Below are positions 42,367 through 51,499 of a stretch of DNA of 64,000 nt, piece after piece. The stretch spans positions 2,593,501 through 2,657,500 of the forward strand of contig NZ_CP033324.1 of NCBI RefSeq assembly GCF_003710085.1, in the 5' to 3' direction. The notes beneath the pieces are model-generated. The model worked only from the letters and a program-made list of their open reading frames with translations, ran no database searches and was not told the DNA's origin. Each line of letters begins with the position of its first letter. Positions within the stretch are counted from its first letter, which is position 1. Source of the DNA: Nocardioides pantholopis (GTDB taxonomy: Bacteria > Actinomycetota > Actinomycetes > Propionibacteriales > Nocardioidaceae). The translations under genes were made by a program, and so were the position numbers.

Positions 42367-44654
42367 CAGCGGCTCCCGGCGGGGTTGAGGACGCGGGCCG
42401 AGCCGGACGGGCTGGCCCAGTCCACGATCGTCCAGTGCTGGCGCCGGGCGTGGCGGTAGAGCGAGACGTCGGGCCGGACCGCCACCGGGTTTCCGACGGC
42501 CGCCAGCAGCGGCAGGTCGGAGTGGCTGTCGGCGTAGGCGAAGGACCCGGCGAGGTCGACGTCGTGCTCGGCCGCCCAGCCCTGCATGAACGCGGCCCGG
42601 GACTCCCCGACCAGCGGCGAGCTGGCGAGGTGGCCGGTGCAGATGCCGTCGGCGTCGACGGCGAGCTCGGCGGCCTCGATGTGGTCGAACAGCGGGGCGA
42701 GGGGGCGGGTGAGCGGCCGGATGGCGCCGGTGATCAGCACGGTGGGCTGGCCGGCCGCGCGGTGCTGCCGGATCCGGCGGACCGCCTCCGGGGAGAGCCG
42801 CGAGAGCACGTGGCTGGCGAGGTGCTCGTCGGCGATCGCGTCGAGGTCGGCCAGCCGCGCCCCGGCGTACTCGCGGTAGACCGTGCGCAGGAAGTCGCTG
42901 CGCTGGCGGCGCTCGGCCTGGACCAGGGCCGGGACCCGCGCGGCGATCCGCCCGAGCTCGGCGAACCGCTCGGTCCCCGACAGCTCGCGCAGCCGCATCC
43001 ACAGGTAGGTCTCGATGACGTTCGACGAGAGCAGCGTGCCGTCCATGTCGAAGAACGCCGCGGTGCGCGGGTTCTCCCCCACGGCCCGGGGCCCGGTGCG
43101 GTTCGCCCGCCGCCGCGCGGCGCGCAGCTCGTCGAGCTCGCGGACCGGCCGGGTGACGGCCGGGCAGTGGATGTCCTGGAGGTAGACCTGCCAGTCGACG
43201 ACCGAGGTGTCGAAGCCGAAGCTCGCCTGGTCCGCTGGCGAGAGGGAGCGGTAGAGCTCCATGGTGCGAGCGTCGGAGAAGCGCAGCTCCGCCTGGGCGT
43301 ACTCGTGGTAGAGGTCGAGGTAGCGGCGCAGGAACGCCAGCCGGCGGCCCTGCTGGTCCAGCTTGCGGGCGAGGTCGCGGGCCCGGTCGCTGCGGGGGGC
43401 GTGGCCCAGGACGTAGTCGGCGGCCCGATACGCCTTCTCGCTGGTGGTCAGCAGCCGCTCGACCGCCTGCGCGCCGGGGAAGCGCCAGTCCGGCAGCCGG
43501 ACCGCACCGCGGTCGCCGGCGCTGAACGGGTGCGCGTCGAAGTAGCCGCGGACGTTCTCGTAGAGGGCCCGGAACGTGAGCGGGTTGCGGTCGCCGCTGG
43601 CCACGTGGAAGTACGCCGGGGCGCCGGCCTGCGGCGGGTGGGCCAGGACGGCCACGATCGCGGCCACCACGTGGTCGACCGGGACGATGTCGACGATGGT
43701 GTCGGCGGAGGCGGGGAACTCGGGGAGCTCACCGCGGCCGTAGGCCAGGATCAGCGGCTCGGCCATCTTGAAGCCCTCGATCCACCCGGCGTACGGGCGC
43801 TCCAGGGCGGACTCGATGATGCTGGGCCGCACGATCGAGGCGCGGTGGGTGGCCGCCCAGGACTCGACGACCCGCTCGCCGAGGGCCTTGGTGAACGTGT
43901 AGCAGTCGGTCCAGCCCAGGCTGCGGGCCCGCTCGGTGCCGATCCGCACCAGCTCGTTCTTGACCCAGGTCCGCCGGGCCTCCTCGGTCGCGGCGGCCGC
44001 GGTGAGCATCCCGGCCCGGCTGTGCTCGCGCTCGGCCCGCCGGCGCTCGCGGGTCAGTTCGTCGGCCCCGCGGGAGCGGTGCTCGACGGCGGTCCGCTGG
44101 CCCAGCCCCCAGGCGAGCTCGGCCTCGAGGTCGACGTCGTGGTCGACCGGCGCCTCGGGCACGTGCCCGCGGCGCCGCCCGGCGACGTAGGCGGTGGAGA
44201 TGTGGACGTAGTGGATGTCGCGGCCGCCCTCGGCCGCCGCGGCCTCGTCGACGCGGGCCAGCAGCTGCCGGGTCCCGACGACGTTGGTGCGGAACCCCTG
44301 GTCGACCGGCGGATCGAAGGACACGTCACCGGCGCAGTGCACGACCGCGTCCAGGCCCGGCGGCAGCGGCGGGGGGTCGGCGAGGTCGCCCTCGACGACG
44401 GCGACCCGCGCGGCCATCAGCTCCTCGACTCCGCCGGCGTCGGCGACCGGCGCGGCGAAGATCGGCTTGGCGAGGAGCTTGGCGACCCGGGCGGCACCCG
44501 TGGTCGTGCGCTTGGGGCGCACCAGCACGCTGACCCGGCACCCGGGCACCTCGGTGAGCATCAGGTGCAGCAGCGCCTCGCCCACGAACCCCGTGACACC
44601 CGTGACCAGGACGTGCTGGCCAGCGAGCCGCTCGGCGACCGTCGCCCCACCCAT
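42366..44654 (-). CDS. Fusion of fatty-acyl-CoA reductase-type SDR and HAD-IB phosphatase
   Basis: A 762-residue protein from ATG 44654. Residues 10-370 are an extended SDR of the fatty-acyl-CoA reductase type: VLVTGVTGFVGEALLHLML (NADPH site), HYVHISTAYVAG, and YTFTKALGERVVES with the YxxxK pair. A helical FAR C-terminal-like part follows to about 510. From about 535 a HAD-IB domain (SerB/CicA-like) is complete: AAFFDMDGTLLSSN (motif I), TVLITGAIRPLTRPLA (motif II) and SFAYADSHSDLPLL (motif IV). The first half should reduce acyl-CoA to aldehyde or alcohol and the second dephosphorylate a small or lipid phosphate. It is first in the operon. Confidence 0.88.
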   Translation of the reverse strand: MGGATVAERLAGQHVLVTGVTGFVGEALLHLMLTEVPGCRVSVLVRPKRTTTGAARVAKLLAKPIFAAPVADAGGVEELMAARVAVVEGDLADPPPLPPGLDAVVHCAGDVSFDPPVDQGFRTNVVGTRQLLARVDEAAAAEGGRDIHYVHISTAYVAGRRRGHVPEAPVDHDVDLEAELAWGLGQRTAVEHRSRGADELTRERRRAEREHSRAGMLTAAAATEEARRTWVKNELVRIGTERARSLGWTDCYTFTKALGERVVESWAATHRASIVRPSIIESALERPYAGWIEGFKMAEPLILAYGRGELPEFPASADTIVDIVPVDHVVAAIVAVLAHPPQAGAPAYFHVASGDRNPLTFRALYENVRGYFDAHPFSAGDRGAVRLPDWRFPGAQAVERLLTTSEKAYRAADYVLGHAPRSDRARDLARKLDQQGRRLAFLRRYLDLYHEYAQAELRFSDARTMELYRSLSPADQASFGFDTSVVDWQVYLQDIHCPAVTRPVRELDELRAARRRANRTGPRAVGENPRTAAFFDMDGTLLSSNVIETYLWMRLRELSGTERFAELGRIAARVPALVQAERRQRSDFLRTVYREYAGARLADLDAIADEHLASHVLSRLSPEAVRRIRQHRAAGQPTVLITGAIRPLTRPLAPLFDHIEAAELAVDADGICTGHLASSPLVGESRAAFMQGWAAEHDVDLAGSFAYADSHSDLPLLAAVGNPVAVRPDVSLYRHARRQHWTIVDWASPSGSARVLNPAGSR

Positions 44655-44768
44655 GCTTCCTCCTCCGGGGGGTGTTCCAGGTCACCCCTGGTGGGCGATT
44701 GTGCACCCTCGGTCCACTCGGCGCCTCCCGGGGTCCAGCGCCCGGTCATCGAGCCGGCACCGGTCCAG

Positions 44769-45485
44769 TCACCCGCCCGGGGTGCCGGCCCTCTCGCCCT
44801 CCTCGACTGCCCGGGCCTCCGCCTCCGCCCGGTTCTTGGTCTCGACGCTCGAGATCAGCCAGGTCGCCACCGACGCCGTCACCGTGCCGACCACCGAGAT
44901 GCCGACGAGCATCAGCGTCACCCCCACCACGCGACCACTGAAGGTCACCGGGAAGAAGTCGCCGTAGCCCACTGTCGTCACGGTGGTGGTCGCCCACCAC
45001 AGCGCGTCGCCGAACGTCGTGATGTTGGCGCCGGGATCGGCGCGTTCGGCGTCGAGGACCGCGATCGCGCCCAGCGCGATGGCGACCACGGCCGTCCCGC
45101 CGACGTACACCCCGACCCGCCCGACCAGCGAGCTCACCGCCGCCCGGTGCAGGATGCGCGCGAACGCCAGGAGCCGGAGCAGTCGCAGCGGCCGCAGCAT
45201 CGGCAGGGCGATCAGCGCCACGTCGTACCAGTGCCGCAACACGTACGGCCCGCGCTCCTCGGCCAGCGTGATGCGTGCGACGAAGTCCACGACGAAGGCG
45301 GCCCAGACCGTCCACGAGACCAGGTCCAGGAAGGAGCGCAGGTCCGGGTCGAGGCGGGGGTCCAGGACCGGCCAGGCGTAGGCGACCAGGAAGGCCACCG
45401 CCAGCAGCAGGAGGGGCACCTCGGCGCGGCGCTCCCAGCGCGCCACGCGGGTCGGGTTCGTCGTCACCGGCGGGATGCTACGCAC
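44769..45485 (-). CDS. Voltage-gated-type potassium channel protein
   Basis: A 238-residue membrane protein. Five to six helices are visible: a first helix VPLLLLAVAFLVAYAWPVLD, an S4-like basic helix RPLRLLRLLAFARILHR, and the pore loop ALWWATTTVTTVGYGDFFPV with the selectivity filter TVGYGD. The cytoplasmic C-tail is short, charged and coiled-coil-like (TKNRAEAEARAVEEGE). It conducts potassium. ATG 45485 is taken as the start; GTG 45467 is equally possible. There is no strong ribosome binding site for either. Confidence 0.88.
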   Translation of the reverse strand: MRSIPPVTTNPTRVARWERRAEVPLLLLAVAFLVAYAWPVLDPRLDPDLRSFLDLVSWTVWAAFVVDFVARITLAEERGPYVLRHWYDVALIALPMLRPLRLLRLLAFARILHRAAVSSLVGRVGVYVGGTAVVAIALGAIAVLDAERADPGANITTFGDALWWATTTVTTVGYGDFFPVTFSGRVVGVTLMLVGISVVGTVTASVATWLISSVETKNRAEAEARAVEEGERAGTPGG

Positions 45486-45509
45486 GCGCCGCCGGTCGGC
45501 GTGCAGGGG

Positions 45510-45581
45510 TGGGCGCAGAGGGGATCGAACCCCCGACCGCCTCGTTGTAAGCGAGGAGCTCTACCGCTGAGCTATACGCCC
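45510..45581 (-). tRNA. tRNA-Val, anticodon UAC
   Basis: On the minus strand: acceptor GGGCGTA pairing with TGCGCCC, a D arm GCTCAGCGGTAGAGC, anticodon stem CCTCG/CGAGG with loop CTTACAA (anticodon TAC, reading GUA), and T arm GGGGGTTCGATCCCCTC. Discriminator A73 is at 45510. The 3' CCA is not encoded (CCC follows), so it must be added enzymatically. Confidence 0.95.
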
Positions 45582-45696
45582 TGGCCCGACCGTGCTCGAT
45601 CGGGGCGGCCCACAGACTAGACGAGGCGCTGGCCGGCTGCGAGCAACGGCCCCGGACGGGGCTCCCGGCGGGCCGACGAGAGGTCCGAAAATGGAC

Positions 45697-45734
45697 GTTG
45701 AACCGCCGGCGTCTCGGGTCGCCGGCGGTTCAAC
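45697..45734. terminator. Perfect 15-bp hairpin downstream of ahpE
   Basis: gttgaaccgccggcg (45697-45711) and cgccggcggttcaac (45720-45734) pair fully around an 8-nt loop. It lies between the tRNA-Val gene and ahpE, both on the minus strand, and should end the ahpE transcript. Confidence 0.8.
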
Positions 45735-45846
45735 GCGAGAAGACTAGGACGCCCCCGCGCGCCGTCGAGGAGCTTCTGTCGAATTCAGGCGAGGAGTGCC
45801 CGATCGGTCTAGTCCGCCGCCGCGGCAACAGGCCAGCGGGCGGGCC

Positions 45847-46329
45847 TCAGCCCGCGGCCGCGGCCGCGGCGAGCTGGCGCAGGTGCTCGTCGAGGTCGCG
45901 TCCCTCGGGCATCGCGTTGTGCACCGACCAGCGCAGGTTGCCCGCGCGGTCCACGACGTACGACGAGCGGCGGGCACTGCCGCTGATCTCGTCGAGGACG
46001 TCGTAGGCGCGCGCCACCTCACCGTGCGGCCAGAAGTCGGAGAGCAGCGGGAAGTTCAGGCCCTCGGTGTCGGCGAAGGCGCGCAGTGCGAACACCGAGT
46101 CGCAGGAGACCGCGACGACCTCGGTGTCGAAGGTGAGGAACTCGTCGAGCCGGTCGCGGATCCCCGCCATCTCGCCTGCGCAGACGCCGGAGAAGGCGTA
46201 GGGGTAGAACAGGATCGCGACGGCCTTGCGGCCGCGGAAGGACGAGAGCGTGACGTCCTGTCCGAACTGGTCGCGCAGGGTGAAGTCCGGGGCCGGTCCC
46301 CCGAGGGACAGGCCAGGTCGGTCCGGCAC
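45847..46329 (-). CDS. ahpE: One-cysteine peroxiredoxin AhpE
   Basis: A 160-residue thioredoxin-fold enzyme from GTG 46329, preceded by GAGGAG. The peroxidatic site is FYPYAFSGVCAGEM with Cys50. The opening GGPAPDFTLRDQFGQDVTLS and the late RSSYVVDRAGNLRW fit AhpE. No second resolving Cys is visible, so reduction by mycothiol/mycoredoxin is likely, as for mycobacterial AhpE. It reduces peroxides and peroxynitrite. Six bases separate it from the upstream ligase gene. In M. tuberculosis, ahpE (Rv2238c) also lies beside the DUF3052 gene and aceE. Confidence 0.92.
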   Translation of the reverse strand: MPDRPGLSLGGPAPDFTLRDQFGQDVTLSSFRGRKAVAILFYPYAFSGVCAGEMAGIRDRLDEFLTFDTEVVAVSCDSVFALRAFADTEGLNFPLLSDFWPHGEVARAYDVLDEISGSARRSSYVVDRAGNLRWSVHNAMPEGRDLDEHLRQLAAAAAAG

Positions 46330-46334
46330 GACGT

Positions 46335-47969
46335 CTACTCCTCCCGCTGCGCGAGCTCGCGCTTGAGCACCTTGCCCGTGGCGTTGCGCGGCAGCTCGTC
46401 GAGCAGCAGCACCTCGCGCGGCACCTTGAATCGCGCCAGATTCTGCCGGACCCAGTCCTTGAGGTCGTCCTCGGTCACCTCCCGACCGTCCTTGACGACC
46501 ACGAAGGCGCGCAGCCGCTTGCCGAACTGCTCGTCGTCGACGCCCACGGCGGCGACCTCGAGGACGGCGTCGTGGCGAGCCAGGCAGTCCTCGACCTCCT
46601 GGGGGAAGACGTTCTCGCCGCCGGAGACGATCATCTCGTCGTCGCGGCCCTCGACGTAGAGACGGCCGTCGGTCCCGAAGCGGCCGACGTCGCCGGTCGC
46701 CATCAGGCCGTCGATCATGTCCTTGTTGCCGCCGCCGGTGTAGCCCTCGAAGAGGATCGTGTTCGCGACGAAGATCCGGCCCGAGGTGTCCGCCGGCACC
46801 GGCCGGCCCTGCTCGTCGTAGATCCGCACCCGGGTCCCCCACGGCGGCTGTCCGGCCGATGAGGGCGCCGCCCGCAGGTCGGCGGGCGTGGCGATCGAGG
46901 CGTAGGCGACCTCGGTGGAGCCGTAGATGTTGTACAGGTGGTCGCCGAAGTGGTTCATCCAGTCCAGCGCGAGGTCCCCCGGCAGCGCCGAGCCGGACGC
47001 CGCGACCACCTTCAGGGTCGGCAGCGGGTGGCGGCGCAGGACGTCCTCGGGCAGGTCCAGGATCCGCTGCAGCATCACCGGGATCACCACGAGCGACTCG
47101 CACCGCTCCGCCTCGACGACCCGCAGCGCCTCCTCCGGGTCGAAGCGGCGGCGCAGCACCATCGTCGAGCCGAGCAGCATCGCCAGCGCGAAGTGCGCGA
47201 AGCCCCAGGTGTGGAAGAGCGGTGCGGCGATGTGGGTGCGCCAGCCGAAGCGCAGCGGCATCCGGGAGAGCAGCGAGATCGCCGCCTCGACGCCGGGCTC
47301 CTTGCGCGGCGCGCCCTTGGGCGTGCCGGTCGTGCCGGAGGTGAGGATCACGATCCGACTGTGTCGTCCAGGGGGGTCCAGGTCGGTGCCGTCGTGGGCG
47401 TCGATGAGGCGCTCCAGGCTCGGGACCTCGCCGAGGTCCTCGGCGGCGCTGTCGACCCAGCCGAGCACCCGCCGGCCGCTGTCCGCCCCGGCGAGCAGCC
47501 CGGTGAACTCCTCGTCGTGGACGACGACCCGCGGCTTCTCGCGCTCGAGCACCTCGACCAGCTGCGGGCCGGCGAAGGCGGTGTTGAGGTAGAGCAGGTC
47601 CGCCCCGAGCCGCGCCGCCGCGATGCTGGTCTCGACGAAGCCGCGGTGGTTGCGGCACATCAGCGCCACCGCGTCCCCGGCCTCGACGCCGAGGTCGGCC
47701 AGGCCCCGGGCCAGCGCGTTGGCCCGCCGGTGCAGCTCGCCGTACGTCAGCGTGCCGAGCTCGTCGACGATCGCGGGCCGGTCCGGCTCACGCAGCGCGA
47801 CCGTGGCGAACCCGCCGGCCGGCCCGGTGCCCCACGCCCGAAGCGTGCCGAGCACGCCGGCCAGCACCCGGGGCGAGTACGGACGGACGATCCCGGAGCC
47901 GGCCAGCACCCGGACGGCCGTGGCGCCCGAGGACGCCCGTGAGCGGAGCGTGGTGAGCACAGCGACCAT
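46335..47969 (-). CDS. Acyl-CoA synthetase (AMP-forming)
   Basis: A 544-residue adenylating enzyme from ATG 47969. Motifs: VILTSGTTGTPKGAPRK (A3), LYNIYGSTEVAYA (A5), MIDGLMATGDVGRFGTDGRL (A7), EGRDDEMIVSGGENVFPQEV (A8) and LPRNATGKVLKREL (A10). An N-terminal 35-residue helical extension is seen. It resembles FadD2/FadD12-type long-chain acyl-CoA ligases. It sits between a DUF3052 gene and ahpE, where mycobacteria do not have it, so it is an insertion in an otherwise conserved block. Confidence 0.9.
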   Translation of the reverse strand: MVAVLTTLRSRASSGATAVRVLAGSGIVRPYSPRVLAGVLGTLRAWGTGPAGGFATVALREPDRPAIVDELGTLTYGELHRRANALARGLADLGVEAGDAVALMCRNHRGFVETSIAAARLGADLLYLNTAFAGPQLVEVLEREKPRVVVHDEEFTGLLAGADSGRRVLGWVDSAAEDLGEVPSLERLIDAHDGTDLDPPGRHSRIVILTSGTTGTPKGAPRKEPGVEAAISLLSRMPLRFGWRTHIAAPLFHTWGFAHFALAMLLGSTMVLRRRFDPEEALRVVEAERCESLVVIPVMLQRILDLPEDVLRRHPLPTLKVVAASGSALPGDLALDWMNHFGDHLYNIYGSTEVAYASIATPADLRAAPSSAGQPPWGTRVRIYDEQGRPVPADTSGRIFVANTILFEGYTGGGNKDMIDGLMATGDVGRFGTDGRLYVEGRDDEMIVSGGENVFPQEVEDCLARHDAVLEVAAVGVDDEQFGKRLRAFVVVKDGREVTEDDLKDWVRQNLARFKVPREVLLLDELPRNATGKVLKRELAQREE

Positions 47970-48003
47970 CCTGTCCAGTCGAGGGCAGTACGAGCGCGTG
48001 CGC

Positions 48004-48444
48004 TCAGGCGGGAGTCTTCGGAGCGACGAGTCGGGTCGCGGCCCAGTCCTTGCTGACCGCCGCGGTCGTGGTCTGCGACAGGCCCGCGATGGGCGCCGCC
48101 TCCGTCACGTCGGCGGGGTCCACGGCGCCGGCCCGGCCGACCTTGGGGGTCAGCAGCCAGATGGCGCCGCCGCCGACGAGGTCGGTGAGGGCGTCGACGA
48201 GACCGTCGACCAGGTCACCGTCGTCCTTGCGCCACCAGAGCAGGACCGCGTCGACCACGTTGCCGTAGCCGCCGTCGACCATGTCGGCGTCGATCGTGTC
48301 CTCGATCGAGACCCGCAAGCCGTCGTCGGTGTCGTTGTCCCAGCCGAGCTCCTGGATGACCATGCCGGCCTTGAAGCCCAGCCTCGCAGCGGGACTTTCG
48401 GTGGCGCCTGTCTGGGTGGACCCGCCACCCGCGGTCGAGCTCAC
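48004..48444 (-). CDS. DUF3052 family protein
   Basis: A 146-residue cytoplasmic protein from GTG 48444; the frame continues upstream to 48540 but becomes promoter-like. After a Ser/Thr/Gly-rich start it has AARLGFKAGMVIQELGWDND, DTIDADMVDGGYGNVVDAVLLWWR, and GGGAIWLLTPKVG. These are constant in the actinobacterial DUF3052 family (Rv2239c type). It is divergent from aceE, as in mycobacteria. Function unknown; the conserved position next to pyruvate dehydrogenase suggests a link with central carbon or redox metabolism. Confidence 0.88.
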   Translation of the reverse strand: MSSTAGGGSTQTGATESPAARLGFKAGMVIQELGWDNDTDDGLRVSIEDTIDADMVDGGYGNVVDAVLLWWRKDDGDLVDGLVDALTDLVGGGAIWLLTPKVGRAGAVDPADVTEAAPIAGLSQTTTAAVSKDWAATRLVAPKTPA

Positions 48445-48622
48445 TGAGGCCTCCAGACACTTCGATGTCGACCCCCGAGGTCCGGGTGGTCGGTGGGGAT
48501 AGTTCAGCGGAGTCGGGCGCGAGGCGCAACCTCTGTCCAACAGCCATTACCTCACGCGCACGCTAGATGGGACTACCGACGGGTAGATTTTCCCCACCCG
48601 AGGCGCGTGCAACGATGAGTGG

Positions 48623-51415
48623 GTGACCGAAGAAACACCCACACCTTCAGGCACCCGCACCGGCAGCGTTCCTTCTGTGATCCACGAGGGCCTGCCGACC
48701 CAGCTGCCGGACATCGACCCCGACGAGACCAACGACTGGCTCGCGTCCTTCGACGCGTTGACCGAGGAGCGCGGCCGCGAACGGGCCCGCTACATCATGC
48801 TGCGCCTGCTCGAGCGGGCCCGGCAGATGCAGGTCGGCGTCCCCGCCCTGCGCTCCACGGACTACATCAACACGATCCCCCCGGAGCGCGAGCCCTGGTT
48901 CCCGGGCGACGAGGACGTCGAGCGCCGGATCCGGGCCTTCATCCGCTGGAACGCGGCGGTCATGGTCTCCAGCGCCAACCGCAAGGGCCTCGAGGTCGGC
49001 GGGCACATCGCCACCTACCAGTCCTCCGCCAGCCTCTACGAGGTCGGCTTCAACCACTTCTTCCGCGGCAAGGACCACCCGGGCGGTGGCGACCAGATCT
49101 ACATCCAGGGCCACGCCTCCCCCGGTGTCTACTCCCGGGCGTTCCTCGAGGGCCGGCTCTCCGAGGAGCAGCTCTACCGGTTCCGCCAGGAGGTCCAGCA
49201 CGGGCCCGGCGCCGGCCTTCCGTCGTACCCGCACCCGCGGCTGATGTCGGACTTCTGGGAGTTCCCGACGGTCTCGATGGGGCTGACCGGCATCAACTCG
49301 ATCTACCAGGCGCGGTTCAACCGCTACCTGCAGAACCGTGGCATCAAGGACACCAGCGACCAGCGGGTGTGGGCCTTCCTCGGCGACGGCGAGATGGCCG
49401 AGCCCGAGTCGCTCGGCGCCATCGGCGTCGCGGCCCGAGAGGAGCTCGACAACCTCACCTGGGTGATCAACTGCAACCTCCAGCAGCTCGACGGCCCGGT
49501 GCGCGGCAACGGAAAGATCATCCAGGAGCTGGAGTCGACATTCCGCGGCGCCGGCTGGAACGTGATCAAGGTCGTGTGGGGACGCGAATGGGACGACCTG
49601 CTCGCCCGCGACGTCGACGGCGTGCTGGTCAACTCGATGAACAGCACGCCCGACGGCGCGTTCCAGACCTACTCCGTCGAGGACGGCGCCTACGTGCGCG
49701 AGAGCTTCTTCGGCGGTGACCCCCGGCTGCGGGCGATGGTCGAGCACATGAGCGACACCCAGATCCAGAAGCTGCCGCGCGGCGGGCACGACTACCGCAA
49801 GGTGTACGCCGCGTTCGACTCCGCCACCAAGCACGTCGGCCAGCCGACCGTGATCCTGGCGAAGACCGTCAAGGGCTGGACGATCGACGCGCTGGAGGGC
49901 AAGAACGCCACCCACCAGATGAAGAAGCTGACCCCCGCGGATCTCAAGCGGTTCCGGGACCGGCTCTACCTGCCGATCTCCGACCGCGACCTGGAGCGCT
50001 CCTACGAGGAGACCGGCGGGGCGCCGTTCTTCCACCCCGGCGCCGACGCCCCGGAGATCGAGTACATGCTCGAGCGCCGCCGCCAGCTCGGCGGGTCGCT
50101 GCCCAAGCGGGTCGTGCGCGCCAAGCCGCTGAAGCTCCCCGGCGACGCTGTCTACTCCGAGCTCAAGCAGGGCTCGGGCAAGCACTCGGTCGCGACCACC
50201 ATGGCCGTGGTCCGGCTGCTCAAGGACTGGATGAAGGACCCGGAGATCGGCCAGCGGCTGGTCCCGATCGCCCCGGACGAGTACCGCACCTTCGGCATGG
50301 ACGCGATGTTCCCGAGCGCGAAGGTCTACAACCCGGCCGGTCAGCAGTACGAGTCGGTCGACCGCAACATGTTGCTCTCCTACAAGGAGTCCAAGCAGGG
50401 GCAGATGCTGCACGAGGGCATCTCCGAGGCCGGCGCGATGGCCTCGGCGACCGCCGCGGGCTCGGCGTACTCCACGCACGGCGAGTACATGATCCCGTTC
50501 TACATCTTCTACTCGATGTTCGGCTTCCAGCGCACCGGCGACTCGATCTGGGCGATGGCCGACCAGCTCTCCCGCGGCTTCCTGATCGGAGCCACGGCCG
50601 GGCGCACCACGCTGACCGGCGAGGGTCTCCAGCACGCCGACGGGCACTCCCCGCTGCTGGCTGCGACCAACCCCGCGGTCGTGCACTACGACCCGGCGTT
50701 CGCCTACGAGATCAGCCACATCATGCGCAGCGGTCTGGAGCGGATGTACGGCCAGGGCGGGCCTGAGGGTCACGGCGAGAACGTGATCTTCTACCTGACC
50801 GTCTACAACGAGCCGATCGCCCAGCCGGCCGAGCCCGAGGACGTCGACGTCGAGGGCATCCTGCGGGGCATGCACCAGGTGTCGACAGCGGCGGGCGAGG
50901 GCCCGAAGGTGACGCTGATGGCCTCCGGCGTCGGTCTGCCGTGGGTGCAGGACGCCGCCCGGATGCTCGCCGAGGACTGGGGCGTCCAGGCCGACACCTG
51001 GTCGGTCACGTCGTGGAACGAGCTGGCTCGCGACGCGATCTCCGCGGAGGAGTGGAACCTGCTCCACCCGGCCGAGGAGCCGCGCACGGCGTACGTCGAG
51101 GAGCGGCTGATCGACGTCGAGGGACCGGTCGTGGCGGTCTCGGACTTCATGCGGGCCGTGCCGCTGCAGATCGCCCGCTGGGTCCCCGGTGACTACCGGG
51201 TCCTGGGCGCGGACGGCTTCGGCTTCGCCGACACCCGGCCCGCCGCGCGGCGGTTCTTCCACATCGACGCCGAGTCGGTCGTGGTCCAGGCGCTGCAGGC
51301 GCTCGCCGACGCCGGCCAGATCGACCGCTCCCAGGTCGAGAAGGCGTTCGCGACGTACCGCATCGACGACCCGACAGCGGTCGCCGACCGCAAGCAGGAG
51401 GGCGGCGACGCCTGA
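48623..51415 (+). CDS. aceE: Pyruvate dehydrogenase E1 component, homodimeric
   Basis: A 930-residue enzyme from GTG 48623. The thiamine diphosphate site is [20 protein letters not shown], followed by [19 protein letters not shown]. Early blocks [20 protein letters not shown] and [20 protein letters not shown] and late [14 protein letters not shown] are those of AceE rather than the alpha-beta E1 type. It decarboxylates pyruvate and passes the acetyl group to lipoyl-E2, feeding acetyl-CoA to the fatty acid genes downstream. E2 and E3 are not in the window. Confidence 0.97.
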   Translation: MTEETPTPSGTRTGSVPSVIHEGLPTQLPDIDPDETNDWLASFDALTEERGRERARYIMLRLLERARQMQVGVPALRSTDYINTIPPEREPWFPGDEDVERRIRAFIRWNAAVMVSSANRKGLEVGGHIATYQSSASLYEVGFNHFFRGKDHPGGGDQIYIQGHASPGVYSRAFLEGRLSEEQLYRFRQEVQHGPGAGLPSYPHPRLMSDFWEFPTVSMGLTGINSIYQARFNRYLQNRGIKDTSDQRVWAFLGDGEMAEPESLGAIGVAAREELDNLTWVINCNLQQLDGPVRGNGKIIQELESTFRGAGWNVIKVVWGREWDDLLARDVDGVLVNSMNSTPDGAFQTYSVEDGAYVRESFFGGDPRLRAMVEHMSDTQIQKLPRGGHDYRKVYAAFDSATKHVGQPTVILAKTVKGWTIDALEGKNATHQMKKLTPADLKRFRDRLYLPISDRDLERSYEETGGAPFFHPGADAPEIEYMLERRRQLGGSLPKRVVRAKPLKLPGDAVYSELKQGSGKHSVATTMAVVRLLKDWMKDPEIGQRLVPIAPDEYRTFGMDAMFPSAKVYNPAGQQYESVDRNMLLSYKESKQGQMLHEGISEAGAMASATAAGSAYSTHGEYMIPFYIFYSMFGFQRTGDSIWAMADQLSRGFLIGATAGRTTLTGEGLQHADGHSPLLAATNPAVVHYDPAFAYEISHIMRSGLERMYGQGGPEGHGENVIFYLTVYNEPIAQPAEPEDVDVEGILRGMHQVSTAAGEGPKVTLMASGVGLPWVQDAARMLAEDWGVQADTWSVTSWNELARDAISAEEWNLLHPAEEPRTAYVEERLIDVEGPVVAVSDFMRAVPLQIARWVPGDYRVLGADGFGFADTRPAARRFFHIDAESVVVQALQALADAGQIDRSQVEKAFATYRIDDPTAVADRKQEGGDA

Positions 51416-51425
51416 CGGCTCCACC

Positions 51426-51472
51426 ACGACACTGCCCGGCTCCGACGCATCGTCGGAGCCGGGCAGTGTCGC
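51426..51472. terminator. Perfect 20-bp hairpin after aceE
   Basis: cgacactgcccggctccgac (51427-51446) and gtcggagccgggcagtgtcg (51452-51471) pair fully, with one more G-C pair closing a 3-nt loop. It lies between convergent genes and should stop transcription from both sides. Confidence 0.9.
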
Positions 51473-51499
51473 GTGAGGGGGCCTGCGGGCCCGCCAGGG

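Noticed and set aside
42435..45620. 1061-codon plus-strand frame
   Set aside because: It runs antisense through the reductase/HAD gene, the potassium channel gene and the tRNA gene, so it cannot be a real protein.
48647..51427. 926-codon minus-strand frame opposite aceE
   Set aside because: The plus strand encodes a full AceE. The antisense frame is Val/Asp/Arg-rich and without motifs, as expected in GC-rich DNA.
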